From NCBI GenBank assembly GCA_027493775.1, contig JAOSKE010000002.1:595435-659434 (forward strand): DNA of 64,000 nt, read 5' to 3'. The notes beneath the pieces are model-generated. The model was not told the DNA's origin and did no database searches. It worked only from the letters and a program-made list of their open reading frames with translations. Made by a program: the position numbers and the translations under genes. Positions within the stretch are counted from its first letter, which is position 1. Each line of letters opens with the position of its first letter. Source of the stretch: Kiritimatiellia bacterium (GTDB lineage: Bacteria > Verrucomicrobiota > Kiritimatiellia > CAIVKH01). This document shows, one piece after another, positions 9,802 through 19,188 of the stretch.

Positions 9802-10221
9802 CTATTCGCCGATGATCTTTACGAGAACGCGCTTTTCGCGGCGGCCGTCGAATTCGCCGTAGAAAATGCTCTCCCACGGACCGAAATCGAGGCGGCCGTC
9901 GGTGATGGCTACCACCACTTCGCGGCCCATAAGGGTGCGCTTGAGGTGGGCGTCGGCATTGTTTTCGCCAGTGTCGTTGTGTTCGTATTGCCGATAGGGC
10001 TTCTCCGGCGCGAGCCCTTCTAGCCATCGCTCAAAATCGGTGTGCAGGCCACCTTCGTTGTCATTGATGAACACACTGGCGGTGATGTGCATCGCGTTGA
10101 CGAGGCAAAGTCCTTCGCGCACGCCGCTTTCGCGCAAACATTCTTCAATTTGCGGGGTGAGGTTGATGAATCCGCGGCGGGAGGGAACGTTGAACCACAA
10201 TTCTTTTCGAAAAGATTTCAT
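9802..10221 (-). CDS. YjbQ-family protein (UPF0047)
   Basis: This is a 139-residue protein of the YjbQ family. Some members are reported to have weak thiamine-phosphate synthase activity, but the physiological role is unclear. Family signatures are present: the [10 protein letters not shown] segment, the acidic [14 protein letters not shown] helix and the C-terminal barrel-closing [11 protein letters not shown]. The start is placed at [10 protein letters not shown]. An upstream in-frame ATG at 10296 would add 25 residues that overlap the end of the msbA-like gene and are not family-like. Confidence 0.85.
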   Translation of the reverse strand: MKSFRKELWFNVPSRRGFINLTPQIEECLRESGVREGLCLVNAMHITASVFINDNEGGLHTDFERWLEGLAPEKPYRQYEHNDTGENNADAHLKRTLMGREVVVAITDGRLDFGPWESIFYGEFDGRREKRVLVKIIGE

Positions 10222-10292
10222 GCGCACACTATAGAGCAGGCCCGCGAAAAGTACGGTTAATTTTAGGTTAGTCGGGGGCTTCGGGTTGTCCG

Positions 10293-12062
10293 TCAACCGA
10301 CACGCGGTTCGTCGGAGCGAAATTGAAGGTCGTACAGCCGCTTATACGCGCCGCCCTGCGTGAGGAGTTCGCGGTGTGTGCCGCGCTCGACAATGAGACC
10401 GTTTTCCAGCACGAGGATCAAATCGGAGTTCTGGATGGTGGAGAGCCGATGCGCAATGGCGAAAACGGTTCGGCCGGTCATCAGCGTATTCAACGCATCC
10501 TGCACTAGTCTTTCGCTTTCGGTGTCGAGCGCACTGGTGGCTTCGTCCAAAATCAGAATCGGCGCATCGCGCAGCAACGCGCGCGCGATGGCGAGGCGCT
10601 GTCGCTGGCCGCCGGAAAGGCGATTTCCGCGTTCGCCGATGGCCGTGTCGTAGCCCTCGGGCATGGCGACGATAAAATCGTGGGCATTTGCGCGGCGGGC
10701 GGCGTTTTCAATTGCGCTCCGGTCGGCATCGGGCGCGCCATAGGCAATGTTGTTCGCGGCGGTATCGTTGAACAAAATCGTCTCCTGTGTCACCAGACCA
10801 ATTTGTTTGCGCAGCGACTCGATGGTGAAATCGCGGATATCAGTGCCGTTGATCAGAATTCGGCCTTCCGTCACGTCATAAAACCGCGGAAGCAGGCTCA
10901 CGAGGGTGCTCTTGCCCGCGCCGGAGCCGCCGACCAGCGCAACGCAAGCGCCGCGGCGTGCCTCAAAACCGATGCCGCGCAGCACCGGTTTGTCACCATA
11001 CGAAAATGTCACGCCGTCAAATGTAATCCGCGCCACTTGGCCAGTGAGCGGGCGCGCGCCGGTGCGTTCGCGGACTTGAACGGGCTGATCGAGCAGATCA
11101 AAAATACGATCCGCAGCGGCAGAGCTTTGCTGGATGCTCAGGTGAATTTTGCTGAGTTTTTTGACCGGCTCATACATCGCAACCAACGCCGCGCCGAACG
11201 TGAAAAATTCCGCAAAGCTCATGTGCCGCCAGCGCGCGTAGAGCAGGATCAGGGCAAAGCCGACGAGCGAAATGAGCACGATCACCGGCTCCACGGAGGC
11301 GCGCGCGCGCGTGACCCGCATCGCACGGGAAAAGACCAGGCGGCACCGCTCATAAAATCGCCGAATCTCGTGCGGCTCCATTCCGAACGCCTTCACGATC
11401 CGCGCGCCGGTGACGTTCTCCTCCAGAATGCCGACGACATCGGCCATCTGCTCCTGCCCCTCGCGCGATGAGCGACGCACCTTGCGTCCGAATGTGGCAA
11501 CGGGAATGATGCAAATGGGGAAAAGGACGAGACTGATAAACGCAAGTTTCCAATCGAGGTATAACAGCACGCCGATCATTCCAATGAGCGTGAACGGCTG
11601 CTTGGCCAGATCGCTCAAGACGCTTGAAACGGAGCTGGTGATCAACTGCGTATCATTGGTCGTCCGCGAAATCAGGTCGCCGGTACGGCTTGTGCCGTAG
11701 AACGAAATGGAGAGGTCCTGCAGATGGCGGAACAGCGCCATGCGCAAATCGAGGACGACCCGGTTCCCGACCCACTCCAATAAATAGGTGCTGAAATAGT
11801 CACCCAGTCCGCGCGCAAGTCCAAACACGGGCAACAGCGCGGCAATGGCGATGATTGCGCCGAGAGAAAACTTGTCCGGTTCAAAAACACCCGTCAGGGT
11901 CTTGCGCAGCGCCATCAAGACGCCGGTTGTGGAGCCCCCGAAAATTACGCCGAAGATGATTCCCGAGACGATGCGGCCCGTGTAGGGGCGCGCGTAGCCG
12001 AGGAGGCGGCGATACGTCTCCCACTCTCTTTTTATCGCCGGCGCAGTTTGGGGTTCGGTCAT
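10293..12062 (-). CDS. ABC exporter with fused membrane and ATPase domains (MsbA-like lipid flippase)
   Basis: This half-transporter has a six-helix membrane domain (about 30-320) and a C-terminal nucleotide-binding domain (about 345-580). It shows Walker [10 protein letters not shown], signature [16 protein letters not shown], Walker [13 protein letters not shown] and the switch His in AIAHRLSTI. All catalytic residues are intact, and 589 residues is the normal length for MsbA. In a bacterium that also carries an lpxC homologue, flipping lipid A-core across the inner membrane is the likely job, although other lipid or peptide exporters share this architecture. Its start overlaps the trxB stop by four bases, so the two genes are probably co-transcribed and coupled. 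Confidence 0.9.
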   Translation of the reverse strand: MTEPQTAPAIKREWETYRRLLGYARPYTGRIVSGIIFGVIFGGSTTGVLMALRKTLTGVFEPDKFSLGAIIAIAALLPVFGLARGLGDYFSTYLLEWVGNRVVLDLRMALFRHLQDLSISFYGTSRTGDLISRTTNDTQLITSSVSSVLSDLAKQPFTLIGMIGVLLYLDWKLAFISLVLFPICIIPVATFGRKVRRSSREGQEQMADVVGILEENVTGARIVKAFGMEPHEIRRFYERCRLVFSRAMRVTRARASVEPVIVLISLVGFALILLYARWRHMSFAEFFTFGAALVAMYEPVKKLSKIHLSIQQSSAAADRIFDLLDQPVQVRERTGARPLTGQVARITFDGVTFSYGDKPVLRGIGFEARRGACVALVGGSGAGKSTLVSLLPRFYDVTEGRILINGTDIRDFTIESLRKQIGLVTQETILFNDTAANNIAYGAPDADRSAIENAARRANAHDFIVAMPEGYDTAIGERGNRLSGGQRQRLAIARALLRDAPILILDEATSALDTESERLVQDALNTLMTGRTVFAIAHRLSTIQNSDLILVLENGLIVERGTHRELLTQGGAYKRLYDLQFRSDEPRVG

Positions 12063-12985
12063 GCGTGTCCCTGGGACTCCAGAAAGCGCTCCGCCTCAAT
12101 CGCCGCCATGCAGCCGGTTCCGGCGGCCGTGATGGCTTGGCGATAGACCGGGTCCTGCACATCCCCTGCGGCATAGACGCCGGGGATTTTTGTGCGTGTG
12201 CTCTCTGTGAGCAAATAGCCTTTTTCGTTCATATCCAACTGCCCAACAAACGGCGCGGTGTTCGGCTGGTGGCCGATCGCGACGAACAGCGCGTTCACAT
12301 CGAGGGTTGAAAGATCGTTGGTCTTCAAGTTCCTCACCTTCAGGCCGGTCACTTCGTTCTTTCCGACATCCAAAACGTCTTCAACAACGGAATCCCAGAT
12401 GACCCTGATTTTCGGGTTTTTCAGCGCGCGGTCCGCCATGATTTTCGAGGCGCGAAATTCGTTGCGGCGGTGAATCACATAAACCACGGAGGCGAAGCGC
12501 GTCAAAAAGTTTGCTTCTTCCATTGCAGTATCGCCGCCGCCCACCACGGCGACCGGTACATTTTTATAGAACGCGCCATCGCAGGTTGCGCAAGCCGACA
12601 CGCCCCGTCCGATGAGTTTTTGTTCGTGCGGCAGGCCCATATATTTTGCCGTTGCGCCGGTCGCAATAATCAGCGTCCGGGTCTCCAGCGTCTTTCCGTC
12701 ATCCAGCGTGACGAGCAATGGCTGGTCGCTCAAGTCGGCATGACTCGCGACATTAAATTGGAAGCGCGCACCAAAGCGCTCGGCCTGTGCGCGCATCCGG
12801 CTCATCAATTCATTGCCATCCACCGCCTCCGGAAAGCCGGGGAAATTTTCCACATCGCTCGTTGTTGTGAGCTGGCCGCCCGGCTGAATTCCATCCAGCA
12901 CCAACGGACTCAGATTGGCTCGCGCGGTATAGATGGCTGCGGTCAGCCCAGCCGCGCCTGTTCCAAGAATGATTACGTTTTCCAT
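12059..12985 (-). CDS. trxB: Thioredoxin reductase
   Basis: This FAD- and NADPH-dependent enzyme keeps thioredoxin reduced in the cytoplasm. The 308-residue chain has the FAD-binding GTGAAGL motif at the N-terminus, the redox-active CATCDG motif (about 135-140), the NADPH-binding VGGGDTAMEEA (about 155-165) and the C-terminal GVYAAGDVQD FAD motif. The start at 12985 is preceded by a GGAG ribosome-binding site six bases away. An ATG 33 bases further upstream gives extra residues not typical of the family. It is the first gene of a two-gene unit with the msbA-like exporter. Confidence 0.96.
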   Translation of the reverse strand: MENVIILGTGAAGLTAAIYTARANLSPLVLDGIQPGGQLTTTSDVENFPGFPEAVDGNELMSRMRAQAERFGARFQFNVASHADLSDQPLLVTLDDGKTLETRTLIIATGATAKYMGLPHEQKLIGRGVSACATCDGAFYKNVPVAVVGGGDTAMEEANFLTRFASVVYVIHRRNEFRASKIMADRALKNPKIRVIWDSVVEDVLDVGKNEVTGLKVRNLKTNDLSTLDVNALFVAIGHQPNTAPFVGQLDMNEKGYLLTESTRTKIPGVYAAGDVQDPVYRQAITAAGTGCMAAIEAERFLESQGHA

Positions 12986-13044
12986 ATCAACTCCACTCAA
13001 AGCTCTCTTGTTTATCAAAATTAGTCGCAGATGCCAGACCTCAA

Positions 13045-13073
13045 TTGACGCTCTTTTTGATGCTCTTTATGAT
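13045..13073 (+). promoter_or_regulatory. Sigma-70-like promoter for the dUTPase gene
   Basis: TTGACG (13045-13050) and TATGAT (13068-13073) are separated by exactly 17 bases, close to the consensus. The predicted transcript starts near 13080, which supports translation from 13111 rather than from an ATG-like codon inside the promoter. Confidence 0.65.
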
Positions 13074-13110
13074 TACCCCCTTGCGCGGATGCCGCGCGGA
13101 GGAGACGATT

Positions 13111-13506
13111 ATGCCGGAAACGGACATGCTGAGGGAGATGTTTCGAATGCAAGAACTGCTCAACAAGCGGATCGGCGTTCGGAAAGCGGAGGAAATGACC
13201 GAGGAAGAGCAACACAAATGGGTGCTGAACTATTGCCGCGCGATGTCCCAGGAGATCGCGGAGCTTACCGACAGCATTCCGTGGAAGTGGTGGGCAAAGT
13301 ACCAAAAGTTCGACCTGCATAACGCCCGTGTCGAAGTGGTGGATATGTTTCACTTCCTAATCTCTGCCGCTGAAATCCTAGGGATGTCCGCCGACGATGT
13401 GTTCAACTACTACCGCGACAAGAACAAGGTGAACTTCGAGCGTCAGGACAACGGCTACACGACCAAGGATGAGTCGGACAACGCGGACATCGGCAAAGGG
13501 CGTTAG
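13111..13506 (+). CDS. Dimeric (all-alpha) dUTP diphosphatase-like protein
   Basis: This enzyme of the all-alpha NTP pyrophosphohydrolase superfamily probably hydrolyses dUTP to dUMP, keeping uracil out of DNA and supplying the dTMP precursor. The 131-residue chain has the metal-binding helices: QEIAELTDS followed by WKWW, then EVVDMFHF, and a C-terminal YRDKNKVNFERQ segment typical of the dimeric dUTPase_2 group. The start follows a GGAGGAG ribosome-binding site. It is divergent from trxB and has its own promoter at 13045-13073. A MazG-type pyrophosphatase with another substrate is a less likely alternative. Confidence 0.82.
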   Translation: MPETDMLREMFRMQELLNKRIGVRKAEEMTEEEQHKWVLNYCRAMSQEIAELTDSIPWKWWAKYQKFDLHNARVEVVDMFHFLISAAEILGMSADDVFNYYRDKNKVNFERQDNGYTTKDESDNADIGKGR

Positions 13507-13563
13507 TATATCCGTTTATCCCGATATACGAATATACGCCCCTCCGGTCGGGATCCGCCCTGA

Positions 13564-14250
13564 CTAACGACGCAGGCGTCGCATTAATTCCGCGGCGGAC
13601 AGTTGGCCCGGCGCGCTCTCTTCGTCGAGAAACCCGTACACCAGACAAGAGCCGGACGCGGCAAGGCGCAGGCGCGAAGCGACGCCGAGCGGCCCCATTC
13701 CCATTACGGCCAACGGAGCGCTTGCATGGATATTCAACAGCGCCTCAAGACGCTCCACATCCGCCTCGGTTTCGGTCCAAGCAGCGATCTTTACGATATC
13801 CGCCCCTGCGCTCGCGCCGCGCTCAATCAACTCGTGCAGACGCGATTCATCGGGCGTGACCTTGAAATCGTGAAACGACCCGACGACGGTTCGCTTCATC
13901 TTTTTTGCCTCGGCGGTGACAACGGGAAACGCATCTGACTCCAGCTCAACATCCACAGCATCCACATACGGAAGCAGCGCGATGTATTCCGCCGCGCGCA
14001 CGGATTCGGAGTCCGTCCACTTGCCCCCCTCTTTTTCCGCGCGAACGGTCAGTAGAATTGGCGGATGCGCGGAGGTTGCGCGGAGCCAGCGGGCGGCTTC
14101 CGGGCCGATGATATCCCGCCGCACCTCCACCACATCGCAGGCAGGGACGGTGGAGGCGATGTCATTCAGCGTGGCCATGCGGCTGGCGACCCCGACTACA
14201 GAAGGGGCGGGTCCGATCTTCACAAAGCCGAGATGAACAGTGGGCTGCAT
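13564..14250 (-). CDS. aroD: Type I 3-dehydroquinate dehydratase
   Basis: This enzyme catalyses the third step of the shikimate pathway, syn-dehydration of 3-dehydroquinate through a Schiff base. The 228-residue TIM barrel shows EVRRDI near the N-terminus, the catalytic His in VVGSFHDF and the Schiff-base Lys in ADIVKIAAW. The C-terminal GQLSAAEL motif is the usual family ending. The start at 14250 (MQPTVHLG) is preferred over one 36 bases upstream. It is convergent with the dUTPase gene. No other aro gene is in the window. Confidence 0.93.
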   Translation of the reverse strand: MQPTVHLGFVKIGPAPSVVGVASRMATLNDIASTVPACDVVEVRRDIIGPEAARWLRATSAHPPILLTVRAEKEGGKWTDSESVRAAEYIALLPYVDAVDVELESDAFPVVTAEAKKMKRTVVGSFHDFKVTPDESRLHELIERGASAGADIVKIAAWTETEADVERLEALLNIHASAPLAVMGMGPLGVASRLRLAASGSCLVYGFLDEESAPGQLSAAELMRRLRR

Positions 14251-14367
14251 AGGCCCTACCCTATTGGGTATCCCGGCCCGACGCAACGTCGGGCTGCTGC
14301 AGTCAAGACGAAGCGCGATTGCGATTGCGACGCGCTTCGTTTAGCATGGCCGCTTGGACCAGCCTTT

Positions 14368-15885
14368 ATGAATGACCCATTCAAAGATCGGGCGGGCGAT
14401 GTTTTGCGTAGTCTGCAAAACATCCGCGTGCTCGTGCTCGATGACGAAGAGCCGGTGCGCTCCCTGCTAAATGTATTGCTGACGCGAAACGGGTGCGTGG
14501 TCGAATGCGCGGGCGACGGGCGCGCAGGCCTGCAGATTCTTTTGCAAAAAGACTTTGATGTCGTAATCGTAGATTTGCGCATGCCGGATATGGGGGGGTC
14601 CGCCTTTCTTGAGCAGGCGCGCAGTGTGTGGCCGTGGATGGGGGTCATTGTTCTGACGGGGTACGCGGATGAAGAGTCACGGGCACATGCAGCCCGCTTC
14701 GGCGTCACGCGCGTTCTGGTGAAGCCGATGAACCAGAAGGAACTGCTGCACGCAGTCCTCGAAGAGGCGATGGAGAAAAAGGAGCTGGTGGAAATGTCTG
14801 CCAGCCGCAGCTTGGACCGCATTCAATCACAGCTTGCCCTATTGCGCAATTTCAGCGAATCGGCGCTGGCGCAGGAAAACATAGACGACGCCCTGCGCAC
14901 ATTGAGCGCCGGACTGGGCGATCTCCTTCCGTGCGCGGTGGTGGGCATTCTCAATCTTCAGGGGGAGGAGCCGGTTTTGCATCTGCACGCGCTCCTTCCG
15001 GTCGCGCAGGACTTTCTTTTGAATGTGGAGCAGGAAACACTCCGCCGCTATGAAGCGTTAAGCGGAAATCCCGCGCCGGGCCGGGAATTGCGCGTGGTCT
15101 TCGACACGACCAATCTGAATCCCCAGGGCGCAAAAATGATCGGCAGCAGCTTCACCGTGCCCATCATTACGGGAAACACTGTGGGCGGTATGCTGACCAT
15201 GGCGGCGATTGCGCCGGATGCCTATTCCTCGCGCGATGCGGCCTTCCTTTATCACGCGGCAAATCGTATTTCCACTGTACTCACTGCACTGTCCCGGATG
15301 CGCGAGCTGTCCGTGCGCGACGCCCTCACAGGATTGTACAACCGACGCGGCCTAGAGGAAGAATACCAGCGACTTTGGTCTATCAGCCGCCGCTATAAAT
15401 GGCCGATCGGGGTCGCAGTGCTCGATATTGATCGTTTCAAACACCTGAACGATACGCATGGTCACCTGATCGGCGATCACATTTTACGCGAGTTCGCGGA
15501 TTTGGTTCAGCAGGTCGCCCGCGAGTCGGACATCATCGGGCGCTACGGCGGCGATGAAACGGTGGTCATCCTCGCGCAAGCCGGCAACGCCGATTGCATC
15601 GCGTTTGCAGAGCGACTGCTTCACGCGATGCGCCAGCACGTCTTCTGCACGAACAAAGGGTTGGCCCTCAAGCTCACCGTGTCCATCGGCGTAGCCAGCA
15701 CGATGAACGCTCCGTCCGAGATGCCGAGCGACCTTCTAATCGCGCAGGCAGACCGCGCCCTATACACCGCGAAAAACGAGGGGCGCGACCGAGTCTGCGT
15801 CTATCAGCCCGCCCGCGCAGCCACGTCCGACACCCCGACACCACCGCCACCCCCGACAACCAGCGGATACGCGGGCGAATCCTGA
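14368..15885 (+). CDS. REC-GAF-GGDEF response regulator, predicted diguanylate cyclase
   Basis: This protein would turn a phosphorelay input into c-di-GMP synthesis. The REC domain (about 15-130) has the acidic pair LDDEEP, phospho-acceptor Asp in VIVDLRMPD and Lys in VLVKPMN. A GAF-like domain spans about 150-310. The GGDEF domain (about 325-490) has RYGGDET at the active site, GGDE with Thr in place of the usual Phe, which is often tolerated. RESD five residues upstream is a product-inhibition I-site. The chain ends in a proline-rich linker immediately before the next REC domain, which has no good start codon of its own. Inserting one G at the GGG near 15872-15874 would fuse both into one 868-codon gene. 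Confidence 0.88.
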   Translation: MNDPFKDRAGDVLRSLQNIRVLVLDDEEPVRSLLNVLLTRNGCVVECAGDGRAGLQILLQKDFDVVIVDLRMPDMGGSAFLEQARSVWPWMGVIVLTGYADEESRAHAARFGVTRVLVKPMNQKELLHAVLEEAMEKKELVEMSASRSLDRIQSQLALLRNFSESALAQENIDDALRTLSAGLGDLLPCAVVGILNLQGEEPVLHLHALLPVAQDFLLNVEQETLRRYEALSGNPAPGRELRVVFDTTNLNPQGAKMIGSSFTVPIITGNTVGGMLTMAAIAPDAYSSRDAAFLYHAANRISTVLTALSRMRELSVRDALTGLYNRRGLEEEYQRLWSISRRYKWPIGVAVLDIDRFKHLNDTHGHLIGDHILREFADLVQQVARESDIIGRYGGDETVVILAQAGNADCIAFAERLLHAMRQHVFCTNKGLALKLTVSIGVASTMNAPSEMPSDLLIAQADRALYTAKNEGRDRVCVYQPARAATSDTPTPPPPPTTSGYAGES

Positions 15886-15887
15886 TT

Positions 15888-16973
15888 GTGGACGACGAAC
15901 CCATGATCGGAAAGCTGCTCTCGCGCATCCTTCAAAATCATGACTGCGAAGTGCGGTTCGAGACGACCGTCGCGGACGCAATTTCCGCGATTACCGAACA
16001 GCCCAATTATTTCGACATCATTCTTACAGACCTCAACCTCCCAGGGAAAAGCGGCCTGGACTTGCTCGATGAACTGCGCTCGATTGACGAAGGCCTGATC
16101 AAGATTATCATCACCGGCCACGCAACACTGGACAATGCGATCACCTGTCTGCGCCGGGGCGCTTACGACTTCATCGAAAAGCCCGTAGTCCCCGAGTCGC
16201 TCGTGGCAATCATTGACCGCGCGCTGGAGTTTCGCCGCTTGAAGCGGGAAAACGCGCGCTATCAGGCACACCTTGAAGATATGGTCCACGAAAAGAGCGC
16301 CGCGCTGCTTGATGCGCTGGATCACATAAAAACCTCCTACGATTTTACGCTGGAGGCCATGGCTTCACTGCTTGATGAGCGCGACAGCGGAACCGCCGAC
16401 CACTCCCTGCGCATACGCGCGCTGGCCGGCATCATCGCCCGTGAGATGGGGCTTTCCTCAAGCGAAATCGAAGAAATCGAGCGCGCGGCGCTGCTGCATG
16501 ACATCGGAAAAATCGCTGTGCCGGACCGCATTCTGCTCAAACCCGGACAACTGACACCGGAAGAACGCCTGGAAATGGAGAGGCATCCCGAAGTAGCCTT
16601 CAAAATGCTGAACGCCAGCCCACACCTGGAGACCGTGGCCGCCATCGTGCGCGCCCATCACGAGTGGTTTGACGGCACGGGCTATCCGCGCAGGCTGAAG
16701 GGCGCGGACATTCCGCTCGGCGCGCGAATCATTTCGCTCATTGACGCGTATGACGCCATGCGCTCAAACCGCGTCCACCGGCAGGGTGTTTCAAGCGAGG
16801 CGGCGCTGAAGGAGATCGAAACAAACGCGGGCGCCCAGTTTGACCCGCAACTGGTTGAGCTGTTTAAACGCTGCCAAATCGCCATCGAACTCGCCGCAAA
16901 CTGGGACCAGGTGAACGCAAAATCGGACGCGAAACACAGGAACAACGGCGCACTGCAGGCGGAATCAGGATAG
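15888..16973 (+). CDS. REC-HD-GYP response regulator, predicted c-di-GMP phosphodiesterase
   Basis: This is a phosphodiesterase-type output domain that would degrade c-di-GMP. The REC domain has DDEP, acceptor Asp in IILTDLNLPG and Lys in FIEKPV. A coiled linker (about 120-155) leads to the HD-GYP domain with LLHDIGKIAVPD and HHEWFDGTGYP, so the metal ligands and the GYP loop are intact. The start is uncertain. GTG at 15888 would cut the first beta strand of REC (RILIV), which is encoded just upstream and overlaps the previous gene. There is no ATG, GTG or TTG in frame close upstream, so fusion to the GGDEF protein through a one-base error is likely. Its 3' end overlaps the convergent ferredoxin gene by nine bases. 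Confidence 0.85.
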   Translation: MDDEPMIGKLLSRILQNHDCEVRFETTVADAISAITEQPNYFDIILTDLNLPGKSGLDLLDELRSIDEGLIKIIITGHATLDNAITCLRRGAYDFIEKPVVPESLVAIIDRALEFRRLKRENARYQAHLEDMVHEKSAALLDALDHIKTSYDFTLEAMASLLDERDSGTADHSLRIRALAGIIAREMGLSSSEIEEIERAALLHDIGKIAVPDRILLKPGQLTPEERLEMERHPEVAFKMLNASPHLETVAAIVRAHHEWFDGTGYPRRLKGADIPLGARIISLIDAYDAMRSNRVHRQGVSSEAALKEIETNAGAQFDPQLVELFKRCQIAIELAANWDQVNAKSDAKHRNNGALQAESG

Positions 16974-17237
16974 CGGCGTCTTCAATTCCGTAATAATCGG
17001 AAGAACCTTCGCCTTTTCCTCGTTGAGCTTGATGTAGCTCTTCCACTGCGCGGGGACGCGTTGCATCGGAAAAATAGCCTTGGTCGGACACTCCGGCACG
17101 CATGCCCCACAATCAATGCACTCCACCGGGTCAATCACGAGCATTCGTTCATCCTCGTGAAAGGCGTTCACGGGGCAAACCGTAACGCACATCGTATTTT
17201 TGCAGTCTATACAGGGTTCGGTGACAACGTGGGACAT
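16965..17237 (-). CDS. Seven-iron-type ferredoxin
   Basis: This is a small 90-residue electron carrier. The N-terminal half has CIDCKNTMCVTVCP, the spacing of a 3Fe-4S site in FdxA-type seven-iron ferredoxins. The second half has CIDCGACVPECP for a 4Fe-4S cluster. A C-terminal tail with an AQWKSYIKLNEE segment is also typical of FdxA. The start at 17237 is preceded by an AAAGGAG ribosome-binding site. A longer reading from 17285 is not family-like. Its redox partners are not evident from the neighbours. Confidence 0.92.
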   Translation of the reverse strand: MSHVVTEPCIDCKNTMCVTVCPVNAFHEDERMLVIDPVECIDCGACVPECPTKAIFPMQRVPAQWKSYIKLNEEKAKVLPIITELKTPLS

Positions 17238-17379
17238 GGCATGCAACTCCTTTCGCAACCTAGTACACCCCCCGCGCTTTGTCAAAAGCCATTGCCCCCC
17301 GCTAGACGATCCCTCTTCAAGAAATTTCCGTGCTTCAGTGTTGACAAGGCCTATGCCGGATAATCATCATTTCTGATAA

Positions 17380-18077
17380 ATGAGAAGTCTTGCCCAGCCT
17401 GGGGTTCTTTGGCTTTCAGCCATCCTCCTTTGTTTAACCTTGGCCAGCACCACGAAGGCGACTATTTTTTACGTTGACGACTTCCAGGACGGATCGGTCC
17501 AGCTCGGCTCAACAGGGAGTCTCCAATCCAACTACTCGGACGGGTTATCCGGCGTGGTTGGGGGAGCCGCTACGCCTATGTGCAGCGGACCTCGCCATCA
17601 GGAACGGCCTCCCTCGGCATGAACGTATTCCCATTTGTCGGCTACACGTTCTACACCTCGTCCGCCCAGGCCAACGGATTTGGCGGTCTCTCGTATGGCT
17701 ACAACAACGATCTGAATCTCGACCTCAGCGACGAAATCTACACCGGACTGTTCCTGCTCGATTTTTATGCCGACGAACCCGGCATGTCCGGCACCATTCG
17801 CCTGACCCTTTACTCTGAGTCCGGCGTAAATTCCGTAAGCCGAAACATCGGCGCTTTTATTCAAAACCCGAAGTGGGAACTCACCGAATTTCCCGATGTG
17901 GACCTGAGCAACATCCAACGCATAGACCTGGATTGGTATGGGTTCAGCGATCCCGGCGCAGACATTGAATTCACGGGCTTTGGCGTATCCAACAATCTGC
18001 CTGAACCGACAGCGGTCAGCATGATCCTGCTCGGCGGCATCCTGCTCCGCGCTCTTCGCAAGCGCAAGCAGAGCTAG
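17380..18077 (+). CDS. PEP-CTERM-sorted secreted protein, frameshifted
   Basis: This is an exported protein of unknown function with a signal peptide (hydrophobic stretch about 8-26) and a C-terminal PEP-CTERM tag. The tag has the PEP motif, a hydrophobic segment (AVSMILLGGILL) and a basic end (RALRKRKQ), recognised by an exosortase. The body is 150-odd residues rich in aromatic and small polar residues, probably a beta-sandwich. The frame breaks at the G5 run 17560-17564. One more G joins the two halves into 232 codons with a continuous reading through GGSRYAYVQR. No exosortase gene is in the window. Confidence 0.8.
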
Positions 18078-18139
18078 ACGGGACATCCCGGCTTTTCCTT
18101 TGTGGCGGATGCGCGGTTCCGATAGCATCCAGTCCACAA

Positions 18140-19148
18140 ATGAGCGGAATCAAAAAAACTCGATGTGGCGACACGAATCCTCGGAGAGCGAGTCGGGATA
18201 AAACCGACCATATCCGAGGGCACGGCGTTTGCCCCGGCAAACATTGCGCTCTGCAAATATTGGGGCAAGCGCGACGAAGAACTCAATCTGCCGGTCACAT
18301 CCAGCCTTTCGATCTCACTCGGCCACCTCGGCACAACAACGACCGTACAGCCGATCAGTGCGTCAGCAGACGAAATTGCACTCAACGGCAAGCCAGTGGC
18401 GCCGAACGCAACATTCGCGAAAGCGCTCAGTGCGTATCTCGATTTATTCCGACCAGCGCCCGATTTTTTCTTTCGCGTAGAGACTACAAACTCCATTCCG
18501 ACCGCAGCCGGAATGGCCTCCTCTGCATCGGGCTTCGCAGCGCTCGTACTCGCGCTAAACAATCTCTTCGAGTGGGAGCTTCCCGTGAAGCATCTCTCCA
18601 TCCTCGCCCGTCTCGGGAGCGGCAGCGCCTCCCGTTCTGTAATGACCGGCTTCGTGGAGTGGCTTGCCGGCGCGGAAGAAGACGGAATGGACAGTTACGC
18701 GGAGCAAATTTCCGGCACATGGCCGGACCTGCAACTGGGCGTGCTGAAACTCTCGGAAAAAGAAAAGGAAATCAGCTCTCGCAAAGCGATGCGCTGTACG
18801 CGCATGACCTCCGCCCTCTATGAATCATGGCCAATCAAGGTTGAACACGATATGGCGCTCATCAAGGAAGCCATCGGCGCACAAGACTTCGAACTACTCG
18901 GACGAACCGCCGAATCCAACGCCCTGGCGATGCACGCCACCGGACTAGCGGCCTGGCCGCCAGTACTCTTCTGGCTTCCAGAATCTGTCGCAACGATGCA
19001 AAAAATTTGGAAACTTCGGACCGATGGCCTCCCGCTCTATTTCACGATGGACGCCGGCCCGAACGTGAAACTGCTTTTCCGGGCTGACAACCTGTCCGCG
19101 ATACAGGCGGCATTCCCAGAAGTCGAAGTCGTGAAACCGTTTGAATAA
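18140..19148 (+). CDS. mvaD: Diphosphomevalonate decarboxylase, frameshifted near the start
   Basis: This enzyme catalyses the last step of the mevalonate route to isopentenyl diphosphate, ATP-dependent decarboxylation of mevalonate 5-diphosphate. It is a GHMP-family protein with ALCKYWGKRDEELNLP near the N-terminus, the phosphate-binding PTAAGMASSASGFAAL loop (about 118-133) and the C-terminal TMDAGPNVKLL motif. Read from GTG 18165 it lacks a good start. Removing one A from the A7 run 18152-18158 gives 335 codons from ATG 18140 (MSGIKKLDVATR) into the family sequence. No other mevalonate gene is in the window. A phosphomevalonate decarboxylase is a possible alternative. Confidence 0.88.
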
Positions 19149-19188
19149 AGCGCTTTACTTGCTGGCGGCAGCGGCCTAGGCTGGAGCC

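Noticed and set aside
13507-13563. Terminator between dUTPase and aroD
   Set aside because: Short inverted segments exist but none forms a convincing stem with a T-run.
14065-14367. Extended N-terminus for the GGDEF protein
   Set aside because: The extra residues overlap aroD and are not protein-like. The REC domain begins shortly after ATG 14368.
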